DNA of 64,000 nt from Thuidium tamariscinum (GCA_947034885.2 OX344751.2:22878001-22942000); one strand, 5' to 3'. Positions 11,471 through 24,365 are shown, numbered from the stretch's first letter. Notes: generated by a model from the letters alone, not told the origin. A program made the numbers and translations.

Positions 11471-12174
11471 TTAGTCAACGTGACAGGAATAAAATTCTAA
11501 GTAAATAAATAGAATTATATAGTATCAATTGTATCAAACTCAAATCTTAATTTCTTTCCAAACTTCACAAGCCCTTCTAGTGACGGAGTGTCTACATGAG
11601 AGCATCCCCATGGCCGCACTTCGAAGCAACACTTTCAACATTTTGGACCACAGATCTTGCTTGTCTGCTATCTCAGCACGGATTATCCATCTACAAATGC
11701 ATCATTGTCTTTGTCCAACGTTCATTGTTATTTGTTAAGGTGAGAGTTTTGAGAACGTACAAAATTAAAGTCGACTTCTGAAGAGTGCATATTCTTCTCT
11801 GATTTTTTTTTGAACTCGGAACTGAAATGCCACAATTTCTGGCTGTTTTGAAAAACGGCGGTTCAGTCAATTGACCTTGTCTGCACTGCACTCACGAAGC
11901 CAGAAAGCACCGACTTCACCAGCAATGATAATCCCAAGTTTTAACGACTCTTCGTTTCTTTTGCAAATGAAATAAAGAATTCCCTGTAGGTCCTTCAAAA
12001 TTAATTTGTTGTATACAAGTGCTTCTCAATCATCCCTGCCAGTAAGTTAACCAAGTTGAGTTCTGCGTTAAGTGCCTGAAAAAATACAACGCATGACACA
12101 TATTTCGCAACTGATGACTGACTGAGTTCCCCAAATTGGCATGGCCACAAGCTAGCGCCTTCCAAGGCTGAAGA

Positions 12175-12357
12175 TTGGGAAATTCAAATCCAATCCAAGC
12201 CTTGCAAGGTGACTGGGATAAATTGTGGGTGACTGAACTGAAGACATTTGCATTTTGGCACTGCCCGGCAGAGATCCCTGTTTTGCTAAATATCCTGCGG
12301 AGGGAGTTCATGACCGACGAGCTACCCAACTCGAAGAAGACGCAGCCTGGACAGAAG
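12175..12357 (+). pseudogene. exon-like coding fragment, unrecognised
   Basis: The open frame has a protein-like composition with a conserved-looking core, including TFAFWHCPAEIPVLLNILRR and then a Lys/Gln-rich tail. It runs into a good 5' splice site, CAGAAG/GTAATG, at 12357/12358, beyond which the frame loses that character. It lacks a convincing ATG at its start, as expected for an internal exon. I cannot assign a family. It may be part of a real host gene whose other exons I cannot see, or a relic. Confidence 0.3.
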
Positions 12358-12682
12358 GTAATGGCCTTTTCTACAACTGAAGTTCCTGCGTGTGCGTCTC
12401 AGCGTATGACCCATTGTGATTCACGACCAACGGAGTTTGGCTCTGAATTCGAAATTGAAATTTGGAATGCGCGCTTGATTGGGATTGCGCAATCTTGAAT
12501 CGAATGTCCGTTGCGCCGTAGAAAAAAAAGAAGCGTCAATTGGGTTCTACATCACATGAAGAAAGTAAACTGAATGGTACCTGCAATTTGCAATCATGTG
12601 CGGAGTATCTTTTAGACGGTCGTTGTGCAGGTCAGTCGCGTTGGGGTAACTGTATAAGAACTTTCTATCACCCTCTGAAGCC

Positions 12683-12770
12683 GGAGCTGGTGCGTTAACC
12701 ACTGAACTTTCTTTCTAAGAAAAACAGCCTCTCGGGGTCGAGGTTCCGGGTTCAACTCCTGGCAGCTCCA
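12683..12770 (+). tRNA. tRNA-like sequence, class II shape, predicted anticodon UCU
   Basis: A 7-bp acceptor stem (GGAGCTG 12683-12689 with CAGCTCC 12763-12769) is followed by discriminator A. A T-arm has CCGGG, loop TTCAACT, CCTGG (12746-12762) and contains a good B-box-like GGTTCAACTCC. A long variable arm pairs CCTC with GAGG (12728-12743). The anticodon arm gives loop TTTCTAA with TCT at 34-36 and one C-A mismatch in the stem. The D-arm is poor: only a 3-bp stem and no convincing A box on this strand. A TTTT run at 12781-12784 could terminate pol III. It is 88 nt long. It is probably a tRNA pseudogene or the head of a tRNA-derived SINE. Confidence 0.4.
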
Positions 12771-12805
12771 CGAAATCTTCTTTTCAATTTTGTTTCGGAT
12801 CTTAA

Positions 12806-13530
12806 CCCTGAAACGCCGGGCCTATGAGCAGGTTTCAGGCTGCACTCTCAGTTACTCAGTTCATTACCATTTTGTAACTAGATGTGTATGGAAACTTTTA
12901 CTTTTATTTTTCAAAGATGAAACTGCATGTCCTCTGCGCTTCACGGAAATTTCAGATTTTTTTAAGGAAAATTGTATTTTCTGAAAAATTTTGAAGAAAA
13001 ATGAAGAAAAAATCATATAAAATATAAAATAATCTCAAAAAATCTGAAAATTTCACCATGTGTGAAAAATACAGTGGAAATCATCATGGTGTAAACTAAT
13101 TTGCCGTGTACATCTATAATTAGAATGCAGTGGACATTAAAAATACAGCCAAAGTTCAAACTGCAATAAAATATTCAATTTTACGAATTTTTTCAAAATT
13201 TCAATTGGAGAAGAAACTAGAGTACAGGACCTCCATTTCATTAGTTGGGCTCAAATTTTAAAAATGTCGTTTTCAAGGAAAAATTTCAGATTTACTCAAT
13301 TTCTCTAAATACACTAAAATGACAAATTTTGCCATTCGTTTTTCTTCATTATTTCTCAATTACATGGAAAAAAAACATCAATTACACTAAGAATTCACTT
13401 AGACGCTCTTTCTAACTCAACATGAAAAATCATTGGAGAAAAAATGGATGAAAAAACTACTGTTCAGCCCTTCTGGTGGCTTGGAGAAGTCATTTGCAAG
13501 CCACATAATGGCGCCGCAGGCGATTAGGGG
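12806..13530. mobile_element. non-autonomous piggyBac-type element flanked by TTAA
   Basis: The 725-bp element starts CCCTGAAACGCCGGGCC and ends in GGCGATTAGGGG, with TTAA on both sides (12802-12805 and 13531-13534). It is an inverted relative of the element at 10741-11470. The start CCCTGAAACG matches the MITE inside the ECA3 gene (47924-48144). Confidence 0.8.
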
Positions 13531-13560
13531 TTAATGTATGGATTAGGGGTTAATGTATGG
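13523..13560. repeat. 19-bp perfect tandem duplication
   Basis: ATTAGGGGTTAATGTATGG occurs twice in a row and spans the right terminus and TTAA of the element at 12806-13530. The extra transposon end plus TTAA could be a footprint of imprecise excision or replication slippage. Confidence 0.75.
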
Positions 13561-13896
13561 ACTGAGTTCAGCAGAGCTTCAGTTCGGCACCTAACTTAAT
13601 TTTCAGCATTCCTGGACTGGGGCTGCAATCAGTCCACGAGAGCTCTGGGGCCCGATTTGCAAGGAAACTGAGTCCCGTCGACCTCGCATTTCATAGTCTG
13701 GAGAGACTGGGAATCCGGAAGTTCAGGGATCAGCCTGGAAAACTTCCGAACTTCCGAACAATGGTTTTGCTCTCACCCCTTGACCAGTAGCTTAGCAAGT
13801 TGCATCACTCTGGAAATTTGACACTGTGGGTCAGCTTTCGATTTGGGCGGTTTCCTAATAACTCATTCAGTTGATCGTCCTCCAAACCTTGTGCTA
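13561..13896. other. GC-balanced intergenic DNA, no gene seen
   Basis: About 340 bp of GC-balanced sequence with no long open frame and no recognisable RNA. Confidence 0.4.
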
Positions 13897-13899
13897 TTA

Positions 13900-14029
13900 G
13901 AGCAGCCCCACAGCAACTCAGCCAAGCAACTCAGCAAATGAAATCAATGGACGGCGTTCCTGCTGCAGAGAAGATCAATGGACCAGACCATTTACAGTGT
14001 TGCTTTGCTGAGTTGCTGTGGGGCTGCTC
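13900..14029. mobile_element. Tourist-like (PIF/Harbinger) MITE
   Basis: Perfect terminal inverted repeats GAGCAGCCCCACAGCAACTC and complement bound 130 bp, with a 3-bp TTA target duplication on each side (13897-13899 and 14030-14032). A TTA duplication and GAGCA-type ends are typical of Tourist/PIF-Harbinger MITEs. Confidence 0.85.
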
Positions 14030-14109
14030 TTAGTCAACTTCCACACATTTTGCTATTCATCATTATCCAAACATTTTGCTATTTTTCAGCTTCCAACATT
14101 TTGCTATCA

Positions 14110-14585
14110 ACCCCTAAAGTTCATTGACTATGTTTTCACCAAAAATGTTTCAAAACTACCATCTCTAGTACAAGCACTAAACTTTAGAAACTAAACAATT
14201 TTTGACACATGGAATTGTAGGATCTTGTAGTACACTTGCTCAATAAGATGTGGAAAAAATTTTACAAAAATTTGTACAGTAGAGATTGTAAGATATTAGA
14301 GTTTGAATTGACCAAAATTCTTTTTTTTGCCATACAAAAAAACAACTAATTGCATTTTACAAGCTCACATTTATATGAAAAAATGTCCATAATGGTGGGG
14401 TTTTTTTGGATTCATTCTTCCAATCAAGTTGTTTATATGCTTGAAAATTTTTAAATCATTTTGAATTGTACAACATATAGGAAAAAAATAGTAAGTAGAG
14501 AAAAGTTGAAAACGGTTCAAAATACTAAATTGTTAAGAATTTAGTTAAGAAATTGAAAAGTGTCAATGCCAATGATTGTACTCTT
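14110..14585. mobile_element. truncated piggyBac-type element
   Basis: The end CCCCTAAAG and the following TGACTATGTTTTCACC are the reverse complement of the right end of the element at 7655-8598. Similarity continues for about 470 bp until another element, beginning at 14590, interrupts it. Confidence 0.65.
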
Positions 14586-14589
14586 TTAA

Positions 14590-15420
14590 CCCCTAAAGGA
14601 CCATTGTTCCTTTTAGGGGGACAAATGGGATTTGGGGCAGGTACCTACGAACTCAATTTTTTTTAAAGAAAAATTAATTAGCTTTATGGGGTTATAATTT
14701 TTTTCAATTAAAGCACGGGAAAAAAAGTTATGCCTAAATAATCTCAAAACAAGGGAGACAAGGTAACCCAAAAAAAGGTTTTAATTTGATCTTTTTTTTA
14801 AATAAAAATTTATTTTTATAGATTGTATCATTTTCTACATGGAAAACTTTGATTCATTCCATTTAGATTTGTTATGAGAAAGTTATGAACACTCTTGTTT
14901 ATTTGGTAGTTTGATCGTCTTTTTGAAAAAACAACTCATAGAATTCAATTCTAAATGAAATTTTTGCAATTTAAAAAAAAATGTTCCTTATGGATTATTT
15001 TGCTTGCTAAAACAATCTCACCATCAGGATTAGTGCATTTTAATTCCAACTTTAAAACATTAATTATTTAACTTTTTCTTCGATCTTGTACCTACTTCTA
15101 CATAACAATTTTTTAAAGAATAAAAATTTAGTTTTTTTTGTATTTTCTTTCTTTCCTAGACTCTCAATTCAATTCTATGCCTTAAACATTTAAAGCTCAA
15201 AACTTTGTAGTGCAAAAAATTTAAATTTAAAACATTGAAAGCCAAATAATTTAATCCCATAATGTGTTAAAAAAAACTTGTTTCTTTGACTTTAAATGCA
15301 GATATCTTGCAATTTGTGCGGTCAAAATTTTTGAAATTTTTTCCACACATTCTCATATTTTTTAGGTGTAAGATTTTATATTTGGATGTGAATATTTTTT
15401 TTTGTATTATCTAAAAAATT
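14590..15420. mobile_element. partial TTAA element nested in the preceding one
   Basis: Starts CCCCTAAAGGACCATTGTTC directly after TTAA (14586-14589). It runs parallel to the intact element at 24366-25276 (shared AATTAGCTTTATGGGGTTATA-type and ATTGTATCATTTTCTACAT-type blocks) up to about 15400, where similarity fades. The right terminus is not recognisable. Confidence 0.6.
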
Positions 15421-18400
15421 AATATTATGAAAAAATATTAAATTAAATGATTACCAACACTACTCTAGAACACAGCACACATCTTTTTAATTGTTCAAAA
15501 GCTACCTTGAAGAACTCAATAATAAATGAATTTTGGAATTTCAACACTTAAGGAACATTCAAATTTCCACAAGAATTAACATCAATCTTTTTTTATCTTT
15601 GCCTACTTAAATTTACTCATAACTTTCTTTTGCAAAGTCCAAATTTGTTTTTTGAGTTTTTCAACAATGACAACTTGTGAAGTCTAGTTTTTTTATCAAT
15701 TAGAATGTATTTGAAGTTAAAAAAAGTGTTATGTCTTATATTGTCAAGCTTTTCATATTTAGTTCCAAACTATAAGTTACTTTGTATTTTGCAAAATTTC
15801 TAATAATGTTTCTTTTATTGAGACATGAATAAATATGACATTGTGTTTTATTAGAATAAAAAATTAAATATAGGAATTAATCATTTGAGTTTATTTATAA
15901 TTTGTATGATTTTTATTATTATATGATATTTGAATTTGTCTCCAAAATAACCTTCTACAAAAAAATTTAGAGAAACCAAAACTCAATCTTCAATCTTCCA
16001 TTATAAAAATATTGAATCTTCTAAATTTAAAAATATAAGAACATTTGAATCATTCAAATGAAGTATGATTTTGTGAAGGTTGCTATTATATGAGCCTAAA
16101 AGTGTGAGCCCATGAGCCTAATAGACTATACACACACAGATAGATAGATATCTATGTGTATGTCATATCTCTCATTTATAGTAAAAATTAGACAACAAAT
16201 GAATATGACTATTTGGTCTTCTTATCATTGTACAACCAAGATAATATAAGATTTTTTTCTTGTGTGACATTTGTTCCTTGTCTAATTGGTTGTTTACTTA
16301 AATTTGATTCAATTCCATTACAATGTTTTTCTTATATTTGATGGACAACATTTGAAGCACTAGTTGAAAAAAAAGCATAGTTTTTACATTAGACAAGGAA
16401 TTGAACAAATATTTATAGTATTTAGTAATCAAGGTTTGAATTTCAGGCCAATACTTAATTTTTTACTAGGAAATAAAGTTCAGAAAGTACTTAGACTGAA
16501 AACATTCTGTGAGACATTTTTCCAAAACAATGTTTGTGAATTTTAGACATCTATCGTTTGGAACATTTTTTTTTTATCAATATTGACCTTCAACATGTTA
16601 TAGTGCAAAACAAATCAATTGTGTTACAATGCATAGAAAAGTGGTTGCACACCGTGGTCAATTAATTAGCCCCCCCTTCTTTCAAAAAAATTACAAGTCA
16701 TTGATTGTTTTTATGAAAATGCTTATCCTTGAAATGAAGGCGATGAATTTTCGCACATTTTTTAATTTATTGTTCACTTGAAGGTGAGAATTTTGCAATT
16801 ATATAGACACATCATTTGGAAGTAAGGTTCACAAAGGTTTTATGTACCTTAGATATAGAAATGAAACATTTTTGGCTAGCTTCTCTGATATAATGTGCAA
16901 GGCGGAGCAAAGCTAATAGTCCCTGCATAATGGTTTATGAACTTATTGTATAATATGATATTTAGAATAGATGTGTACAAAGATGATACCTTTATAAAAC
17001 CTTATGGAAAAATAATTATTAGGATAAAGATAAAGACAATGTTAAAATGATGACTTGTAAATTTGTTATGTTTGTATTGTAATGAATAAAAAAATTAAAA
17101 TGCTTTTCAATTCCAATTAATAATTATGCAATAAAAACTAAATGTTGTCTTCTTTGGTTCCTTATATTGGTAAGATTCTTGATTATTGAACTCTTAATGT
17201 AATTCCAAAATTTTCAAAAGATATATCAATCACTGAATAGTAATAATGATATTTTAAAAATAAAAAAACTTAAAGACTACAATAAAGTACATGTGATCAT
17301 TTAATAAGTTCAATTTTATTATAAGGGACTTGCTACCAAAGGCATCATCCTCAATTCATTGTCTTTCTTGTCAAACAGTTATTTGACTACCATTTTCAAA
17401 TTTAAATGATTGCATCTTAAGTTATCATTCTAATAGAGGTGGTAGGTTATTTGACAATCATGGAATTTATATGTGAAAAAAATCTAATGTAGAAAGTAGA
17501 AATAGATTTACATGACAATTGACCTTTACAATTCATGAACAATGAATTTTAGAATTTGCAACTTCACCTAAACCAAAGAAAAAGACATTCAAATTTAGAG
17601 TCTTTTATCTTAGTGTTTATTTTGGAAACTCTTTTCTTGAGTCATTAAGAAGTTTTAGTTGTTAGAAAGAAAATTACATCTATTACACTAAAATTTGTAC
17701 TAAAAATTGTCCTAAAATATTTTGTTTCTTGATTCACTCTTATTGAAATGTACTTAATTTTGACAACAAATATTGGCTAGTGATTTGTTGTCATAGATCA
17801 TTTTAATTCTTTGTTTGGTGTCGCTAAAGATTTTTTGTTTGCTTTTTTGTTTGCTAATGATTATATCATATTTGATTATGACATTATTAATGATAATATG
17901 ACAATTGGTTATTAGTTTCCATGATAAATATTCAATGAACCCAATTTAATGTTGTAGATATTTTTCTCATAGACTCATATTGACAATGTGTTCAATGCTA
18001 ACACAAGTTGAATAGAATACAAAAATTGGAAATTCAAGTGTCTAAACTAATTGGCTACTTTAGACTTACTTTGCAACTACTAGGAGGCATTGTTAGACTT
18101 TACTTGCAGCAACCATAGATGCAACAATGATAGTTTGAGCGGCAAGGAACTATGCCAAAGTAATACTTAACTAGATGGTGACACAACATCAAAACCATAT
18201 CAAATCAAAATGCAAAAAATGTCGACATATGAATCAAATGTACATCACCATCTAAAGCCTTCTATCACCAACCACTAGAGGAATAAAATAATTTAAAATC
18301 CTTGTTTCTAAAAATAATAAGGAATTTACTTTGTGTAATGCATTTATCTCATGTTTGTGGATTTATGTCCTTGATTGACATCAAACATGTTGGCTAGGTG

Positions 18401-21400
18401 TACAATCAAATAGATAACAATTGCGGTAATTGGACATGATAAACTACGTCAAACATTGTCAAATTAAATAGGTGATACTAGAGGAACAATTCAAGCACTT
18501 CCAGCAGTTGGTAGGAGTATTATGCAATGTACACTCAAGTAGTCACTACCAATTAACACCATAGTGGCATGACTCCTGATGGCCAAGGACTATACTTGCA
18601 TGGATCAAACTCATGATCCCATGGCATGAACAATGATAACTACATATCCAATGGTTGGGAGCCATTTGTAATTGGCATCATTCTTGGGCACAAATGTAGC
18701 AATCAATAATTGCCAAAACAATTACTCATTTAAAATAAGTTCCTTGCTCTGGGGCCTCCATGCCAAATTGTCAATTGATAACAATGCATAGTCAATGTCC
18801 AATGATGATGGAATAGTCAATATCAAATGATAATAGTTCTTAGTCAATGTCAATTGATATAAGAATAGGATACAGTAAGAGTGGAATTTGGACATTGAAG
18901 GATGTATGTCCTATTTTCATATTGGATTTATCCTATGATTCTTGGAAAAAATCCAAATTACACCAAGACTTCAATTCAAGCACAATTATGTAATTCAATA
19001 GCTTGACTATAGGATTTAGGCTCTTGTCTAGAATGTAAAAATTTAGAATATGAAAATAAATATGGAATTCGTCTACACTTATTTAGAAGTAATCATCCTT
19101 ATCCTTATTGTGAATATTCATTATGGTTAAATTGTTTGTGGAGTAAAGGGCTAGTAAGCCTACATAAAATGACATGTGTCTTTAAACTTAGATCTTTCAA
19201 ACTTAAAAGTTGAAAATATAATACTCAATATTTTATTTTCAATTTCAACATGTCAAACATTAGTAATCTATTCAAGATTATTTGAAGGCCAAGTCACATT
19301 GGTAGAAATTGGCATGCTAGATTCTTAGGGTCAGACAAAAGTTTTCACACTTTATTTTGCAATTAAGAACTAACAACTAGCTTTTATTGTATAACATGAC
19401 AACTTGTTACATTTAGCATCATCTTGAGTTTTCAAAAATCCAATAAGTGAATGACATATAACTTTTTGAAATCCAAACTTTTAAATAAATGTTTTGCCAT
19501 TGCTCCTACTCTTCCCTCTTCTTTCACTTCAATGCAAATTTCTAAATCAACCAAAAAAACTTTTAAAATTTCATCTAAGGTTGATCAATTTTTTCATTGC
19601 CTATTAGATTTCATTTGATGACAAGATGGGATGAAATGAGGATGACCAAATGGAAGAATAATTAAAACTTTTATTGCTCCAAAATTACAATTAATCTTAT
19701 AGTCTTCATTTGAATTTTCAAAAAATCTCAAGCATTAGATTTTCTTCTAAATGGTAGGTTTTCTAAGGAGTATATAAAGAAAAAGTATATGCCATTTTAA
19801 AAGCAAAAGCAATTTCTTCTATTTAGACATGATTGAAAGCAAAAAAATAGATTATTTTTTATAACTTGATTCAAAAGGATTTATGAATGTAATGAACCTT
19901 TATTAGCTAGACATCCATTCAAATTAATTGATTAGGAACCTTTTCTAAAGAAACACATAAATATTTTCATCATAATCAATAGATTTTTGAGAAAGTAATT
20001 AATATTTGAAATGAAGGAAAACCTCTTTGTGACTTGACACTATCATGGACCCTTGACATGACCTAAATTTCCATGTGCATTTCTTCCCAGCACAACATTC
20101 AATTTATCTTTCATATTGATAGGAGTAAAATTTTAAAAAGTCTACAAACATCTATTAATATACAATTGCAAATGCACTTTATAAGAATCAAGAACATCAA
20201 TGCACTTATAAAGGCCTAATAGATGCAAAATCTATCAAACATATGTATATATATAGTAAGGCAATAAAGCTATGTTTGTATGGAAGCCAATAAACTTAAC
20301 TTTTTTCTTAATGCATTTTGAAATATGGAAATGAATATTTGGGTGTTCTTTTTGGTAGATAACCATTTCTACAAAGTTTTTATAAATCAATATCAAATTT
20401 TCATTTATTTTTAAAATCATCTTTCTATTTTTTATAAATTGAAATTGAAATAGGCAAATTTGAAAATTACATAGAAATAAAAATTCGAATTTTTTTCCCC
20501 ATCCTATATCCCTATGTGAAGTCATTCAAAGGAGGAAAAATTGTTTCCACATCCTTCAAGGTTTAAGTATAATATAATATTGGTTTAGATTCCTTTGTGC
20601 ATAAAAAGTCTATTTGGAGTAGTTTGACTAGCTTCATTTAAAAGTACAGAATTTACATATTTCATAAATTCAAAAGATGATGAATTTAAAATTGAAGTCT
20701 TATTAAATAAATAGAATGTAGCAATTTTCCAAAACTAAATAGTATGCTCTTATAGAATTATGCATATTTTTTCCTTAACTACTACAATGAAATTTCATTG
20801 ATGTCTTGGATGAATGGTATTATAAGGTTCTATGTGAGTTTTGGAAATTATTATTTCATTTTATAACTTCTTTCTATATAGATACAAAATTAAGAGTACT
20901 TTTCAATTAATATCTTATTTTGTAAATTAATACTTTGTATACAAAATTCTTATTGGCTAGCTATAAAAATTGGATTGTCCACATTTTTGTTTAAAATATT
21001 GTTTGCATTAAACATCTTATAATCACCTAGTCCTATATGATGCTCTACATTTACTCCATGAAATAATATTTATATATCAAAATTGTTTATAACTACCTGT
21101 CATCTATATCTTTCATTTGCATATTTGTGATTCTATTGGTTGCAATTTGATTCTAGTGAGTTGATAGTCACTTATGCCTTGGTTTGGATACTATGCATTA
21201 AAATTGATGTTACTTGTGATTGACTATGTCTAACTTGTTGTCATAGGCTTATACTTCTACAAAATATTAATAAATCTAGCCCTATACAAGCAACCAAGTG
21301 CAAAATTTAGTTTTACAATAAAGAAATAAAACCTATGTGTCTTTTGTTATAAAAATATAGATTGAAATTCATTACTTCTAACAAAAAAATTTCATTCCTA

Positions 21401-22682
21401 CAAAAACAAACCTCGACCTTCTTTGCCCTCCAAAAGACATTCTAAACAAGGAAAGATTAGCCTCTCTTATAATTCAAAAAATAAAATAAAATAAAAATTT
21501 AGTCCCTAACCTACAAATGAACGCAATACATAACTTTTCTTTTAGAGTTTAAAAAGAAAAAAGTAGATTTTTTTTTTAATTTTTACTTTCTTGACTCTTA
21601 TTGCCTACTTTTAGATGCATAGAAGAAATATGGAATTTGCTAGTGAGACAAAGGCAAAAAGTAAGAGGGGGCAAGAGGAGGGGTAGGAAGCCAAGAAGAA
21701 TCATGGTGAAGGAAGAACTTAGAATTTGGTATTTTGTAACTTGTTCTAAATAGGCTTATACTTCTACAACTTTAAGATTAATTTTCTTAATGAATATAGT
21801 TGAACTTTAAGTGGAGTCAATGTGGATATGGTTGTTTTAAACTTATATTGATTTTTTAAGATATTTTGAAATTAGTCTCGTTGTCATTTTTTATTGCTAG
21901 ATACATGTCACACTTCCAATTCCAAGGGTTTAAACTATTGATTTGGATATCAACATTAGTTGAAAATATTTCAAAAAATAGTACTAAGACTTATGAAAAA
22001 GCATTTAAGAAAAATATTGTAGAAAAATATTATAGAGGACTATTTATCTTTCCAAATATTCTTATTATAAACATAAATCACAATTTAATTCAAAAAAAAT
22101 TAAACATTTGGTACATAAGTGTTGAAACTACTTTTTGGATACAAAACTACTATTTGGGTATAAAACTATTGAATATTGTATAAAGGAATTTTATAATAAT
22201 GAATTTCTATATTGTTTGGAAGCTTACATAGTACTATTATGGAAATAATGATTTTCAATGGTGATTTTTTCATCAAATGACTGTCATTTTTTTAGAATTG
22301 TTACATATGCCTATTTTATTTTTAAAACCATTATTCTATTAAACATGTACTATTGGACTAGAAAGGTAAAATTTGTTCTATGGATTTATCAAATGCATTT
22401 TTTTGTAAGGGAATAGTCAAAAACAAAATGAAATTCTTAGACAAACTTCTAGCTCAATACCATCTTACGTGGAACTTATAGAAAGCTAAATGTTCATTTT
22501 CAAGATAAATTTTCCAAATACTTGGTCTCATTTCAAAATATTATCATTGAAGATTCTATCATGAGCATCTATTTATCATCTACATTATTTTAGACAACCT
22601 TCTATGCTCACAACCATTTCAAGTGTGAGCATATTTGCCTCTTCATTTGTTTATAGTGTCATTGTTAACAAAAGTTAATATA
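15421..22682. other. long AT-rich tract, no gene seen
   Basis: Over 7 kb of AT-rich DNA without a supportable gene, structural RNA or intact transposon. Open frames in it are short and Lys/Asn/Ile/Phe-rich. Minor features are a short palindromic microsatellite near 16134-16160 (ACACAGATAGATAGATATCT) and a loose repeat of TAGTCAATGTC-type motifs at 18780-18870. Confidence 0.6.
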
Positions 22683-22686
22683 TTAA

Positions 22687-23622
22687 TCCCTCAAGGCCCA
22701 AGGCCTTTTTGTGTGTAAAAACATCCTTGCTTTTAATTTCAAGCCTTATAAATCTATATGTCACTGAAGGTATGAAAATCTCAATTGTACAATGTACGTT
22801 GTAATGTGCATGTTGTAGACTTGTAGATGATGTGGATCAAATTTGGAGTCATTTGGCCACATAGATTGCAAGATTATAATGTTTTAGTGTTGAAAAAAAA
22901 TCCTAAAATTTTCCTAAAAACACATTTGGAGGTGAAATTTGATTTCTAAACCTACTCAAATGAAAAAAAATTGTAAACTAACAAATGCTTCAAAACCAAC
23001 ATACAAACACATAGGTGAAAAAAATGTCATTCAATTGACTCATTGTGTTTGCAAAATGACCCTGAAATAGCAAAAAAATAGCAAAAAATGGTGCATAAAA
23101 TACATCTCTAATTGTACCTCCATCTACTAAAATGCCTCTCAATCAATCATAACTTCTTGTATTGATATGAAATTTTAGCCACACAAACGAGACTAGAATG
23201 CACAACTTTTTCCAATAAAGTTTGTAGAAATGGACACCATATGAAGAAGAAACAAGCCACCAAAGTTCATTGTAATCCAAAAATGTATGTTTTTTGAACT
23301 TTGAACTGCTCCCAAACATTCAAAACAACTTGGATTGCCATGAAAGTTTGACTACAATAACTAGATTTCTAGAGGAATACAATCCAACAAATTTGATTGA
23401 AAATAAACATTGGATAAAGGAAATACAAGCCTCCAAAGTTGTTGCCATCAATTGCAATTTGGTGAATTTATAGGTTCAATTTGAATTCAAATTAGACTAG
23501 GATGTGCAACTTTTACAACAAGTTTTTATTGAATTTGGACATTGGATGCAAAAGTTATAGCACTTTGAATTGAACTGCTCTACTATGTGAGGTGATTTTT
23601 GAGCCCCTTGGGCTTTGAACGG
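22687..23622. mobile_element. non-autonomous TTAA element (TCCCTCAAGGCCC end)
   Basis: The 936-bp segment is bordered by TTAA on both sides (22683-22686 and 23623-23626). The left end TCCCTCAAGGCCCAAGG and right end CCCCTTGGGCTTTGAACGG are imperfect inverted repeats. The interior matches 26815-27785 closely, for example AAAACACATTTGGAGGTGAA and the GCCACACAAAC-type block. No coding capacity. Confidence 0.75.
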
Positions 23623-23626
23623 TTAA

Positions 23627-24361
23627 GGATGTGAAGGCCAAAATTCAAATAGCATAAAAAGATTTTGATTTTACTCTTTGTGAACAAATTTTTTGTCTTC
23701 ATCCATGTAATGTTTTTTAGATTTTCCTTAACATTTGTACAACACAATTTTTAAAAATCTTCTATTGTGTCTTAGTTTGAAGAACACAAGTATGTTTCAA
23801 CTCAAAAACTAACCTATTTAGGTCAATAGATGGCCAATTGGCCACTACAAAATGACTGTAGTAAAACATCTAAATCTTTTCGTTGAAAAAATGTCATGGA
23901 TATTTGCACTCTACAATGTACCAATTTCCAACATGCTCCATAATTGTATCTATCAAGCACTTGATTTGCACTAGTTTTGTACCAAATAATATATCTTACA
24001 CCAAAATTTGTACTAGAAAATATATTCCATTTTTCCACAATTACTTCAATATCTTTATTAAGAATTTGAAGAATGTTCCTACATAAAAATTTGTGTAACA
24101 TGCACATTAAAAAGAAAAAAATCTTAAAGAAGTGTTAATGCAAAAATGTAATATTTGCAAAGGTAATAATCTACTTAAAAAATTCAATTTTTTTCCAATT
24201 GCTATTAATGAGATTTCTAAATTTAGTGCACACAATGAAGCATTGTTTTGTATGAATTTCTTCATCTAGTCCATGTAGAGGTTTTTTCAATGTGATCATA
24301 TACCTAGGATAGACCCACCTTGTTAAAAAAAAGTTGCTTCTAATCCAAATCCAATATGCAT
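23627..24361. other. AT-rich intergenic DNA, no gene seen
   Basis: Sequence between two TTAA elements. Overlapping open frames on opposite strands at 23823-24107 and 23883-24086 lack recognisable motifs. Confidence 0.5.
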
Positions 24362-24365
24362 TTAA

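Larger units (their letters stand above)
11475..12801. other. unique GC-richer spacer between two inverted transposon copies
   Basis: This 1.3-kb segment is not repetitive within the window and is richer in GC than its borders. It carries short open frames on both strands, an exon-like fragment at 12175-12357 and a tRNA-like sequence at 12683-12770. Because each flanking element has its own matched 4-bp target duplication, the spacer is most simply host DNA caught between two insertions. Confidence 0.5.

Noticed and set aside
10741..13530. A single 2.8-kb foldback transposon carrying captured gene pieces and a tRNA
   Set aside because: Each arm has its own matched border duplication (TTAG/TTAG and TTAA/TTAA), so two separate inverted insertions explain the structure better.
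15421..22682. Short open frames in the AT-rich tract (for example 20235-20525 minus, 21866-22183 plus) as genes
   Set aside because: They are dominated by Phe, Ile, Lys and Asn, as random AT-rich DNA would give, and have no motifs.
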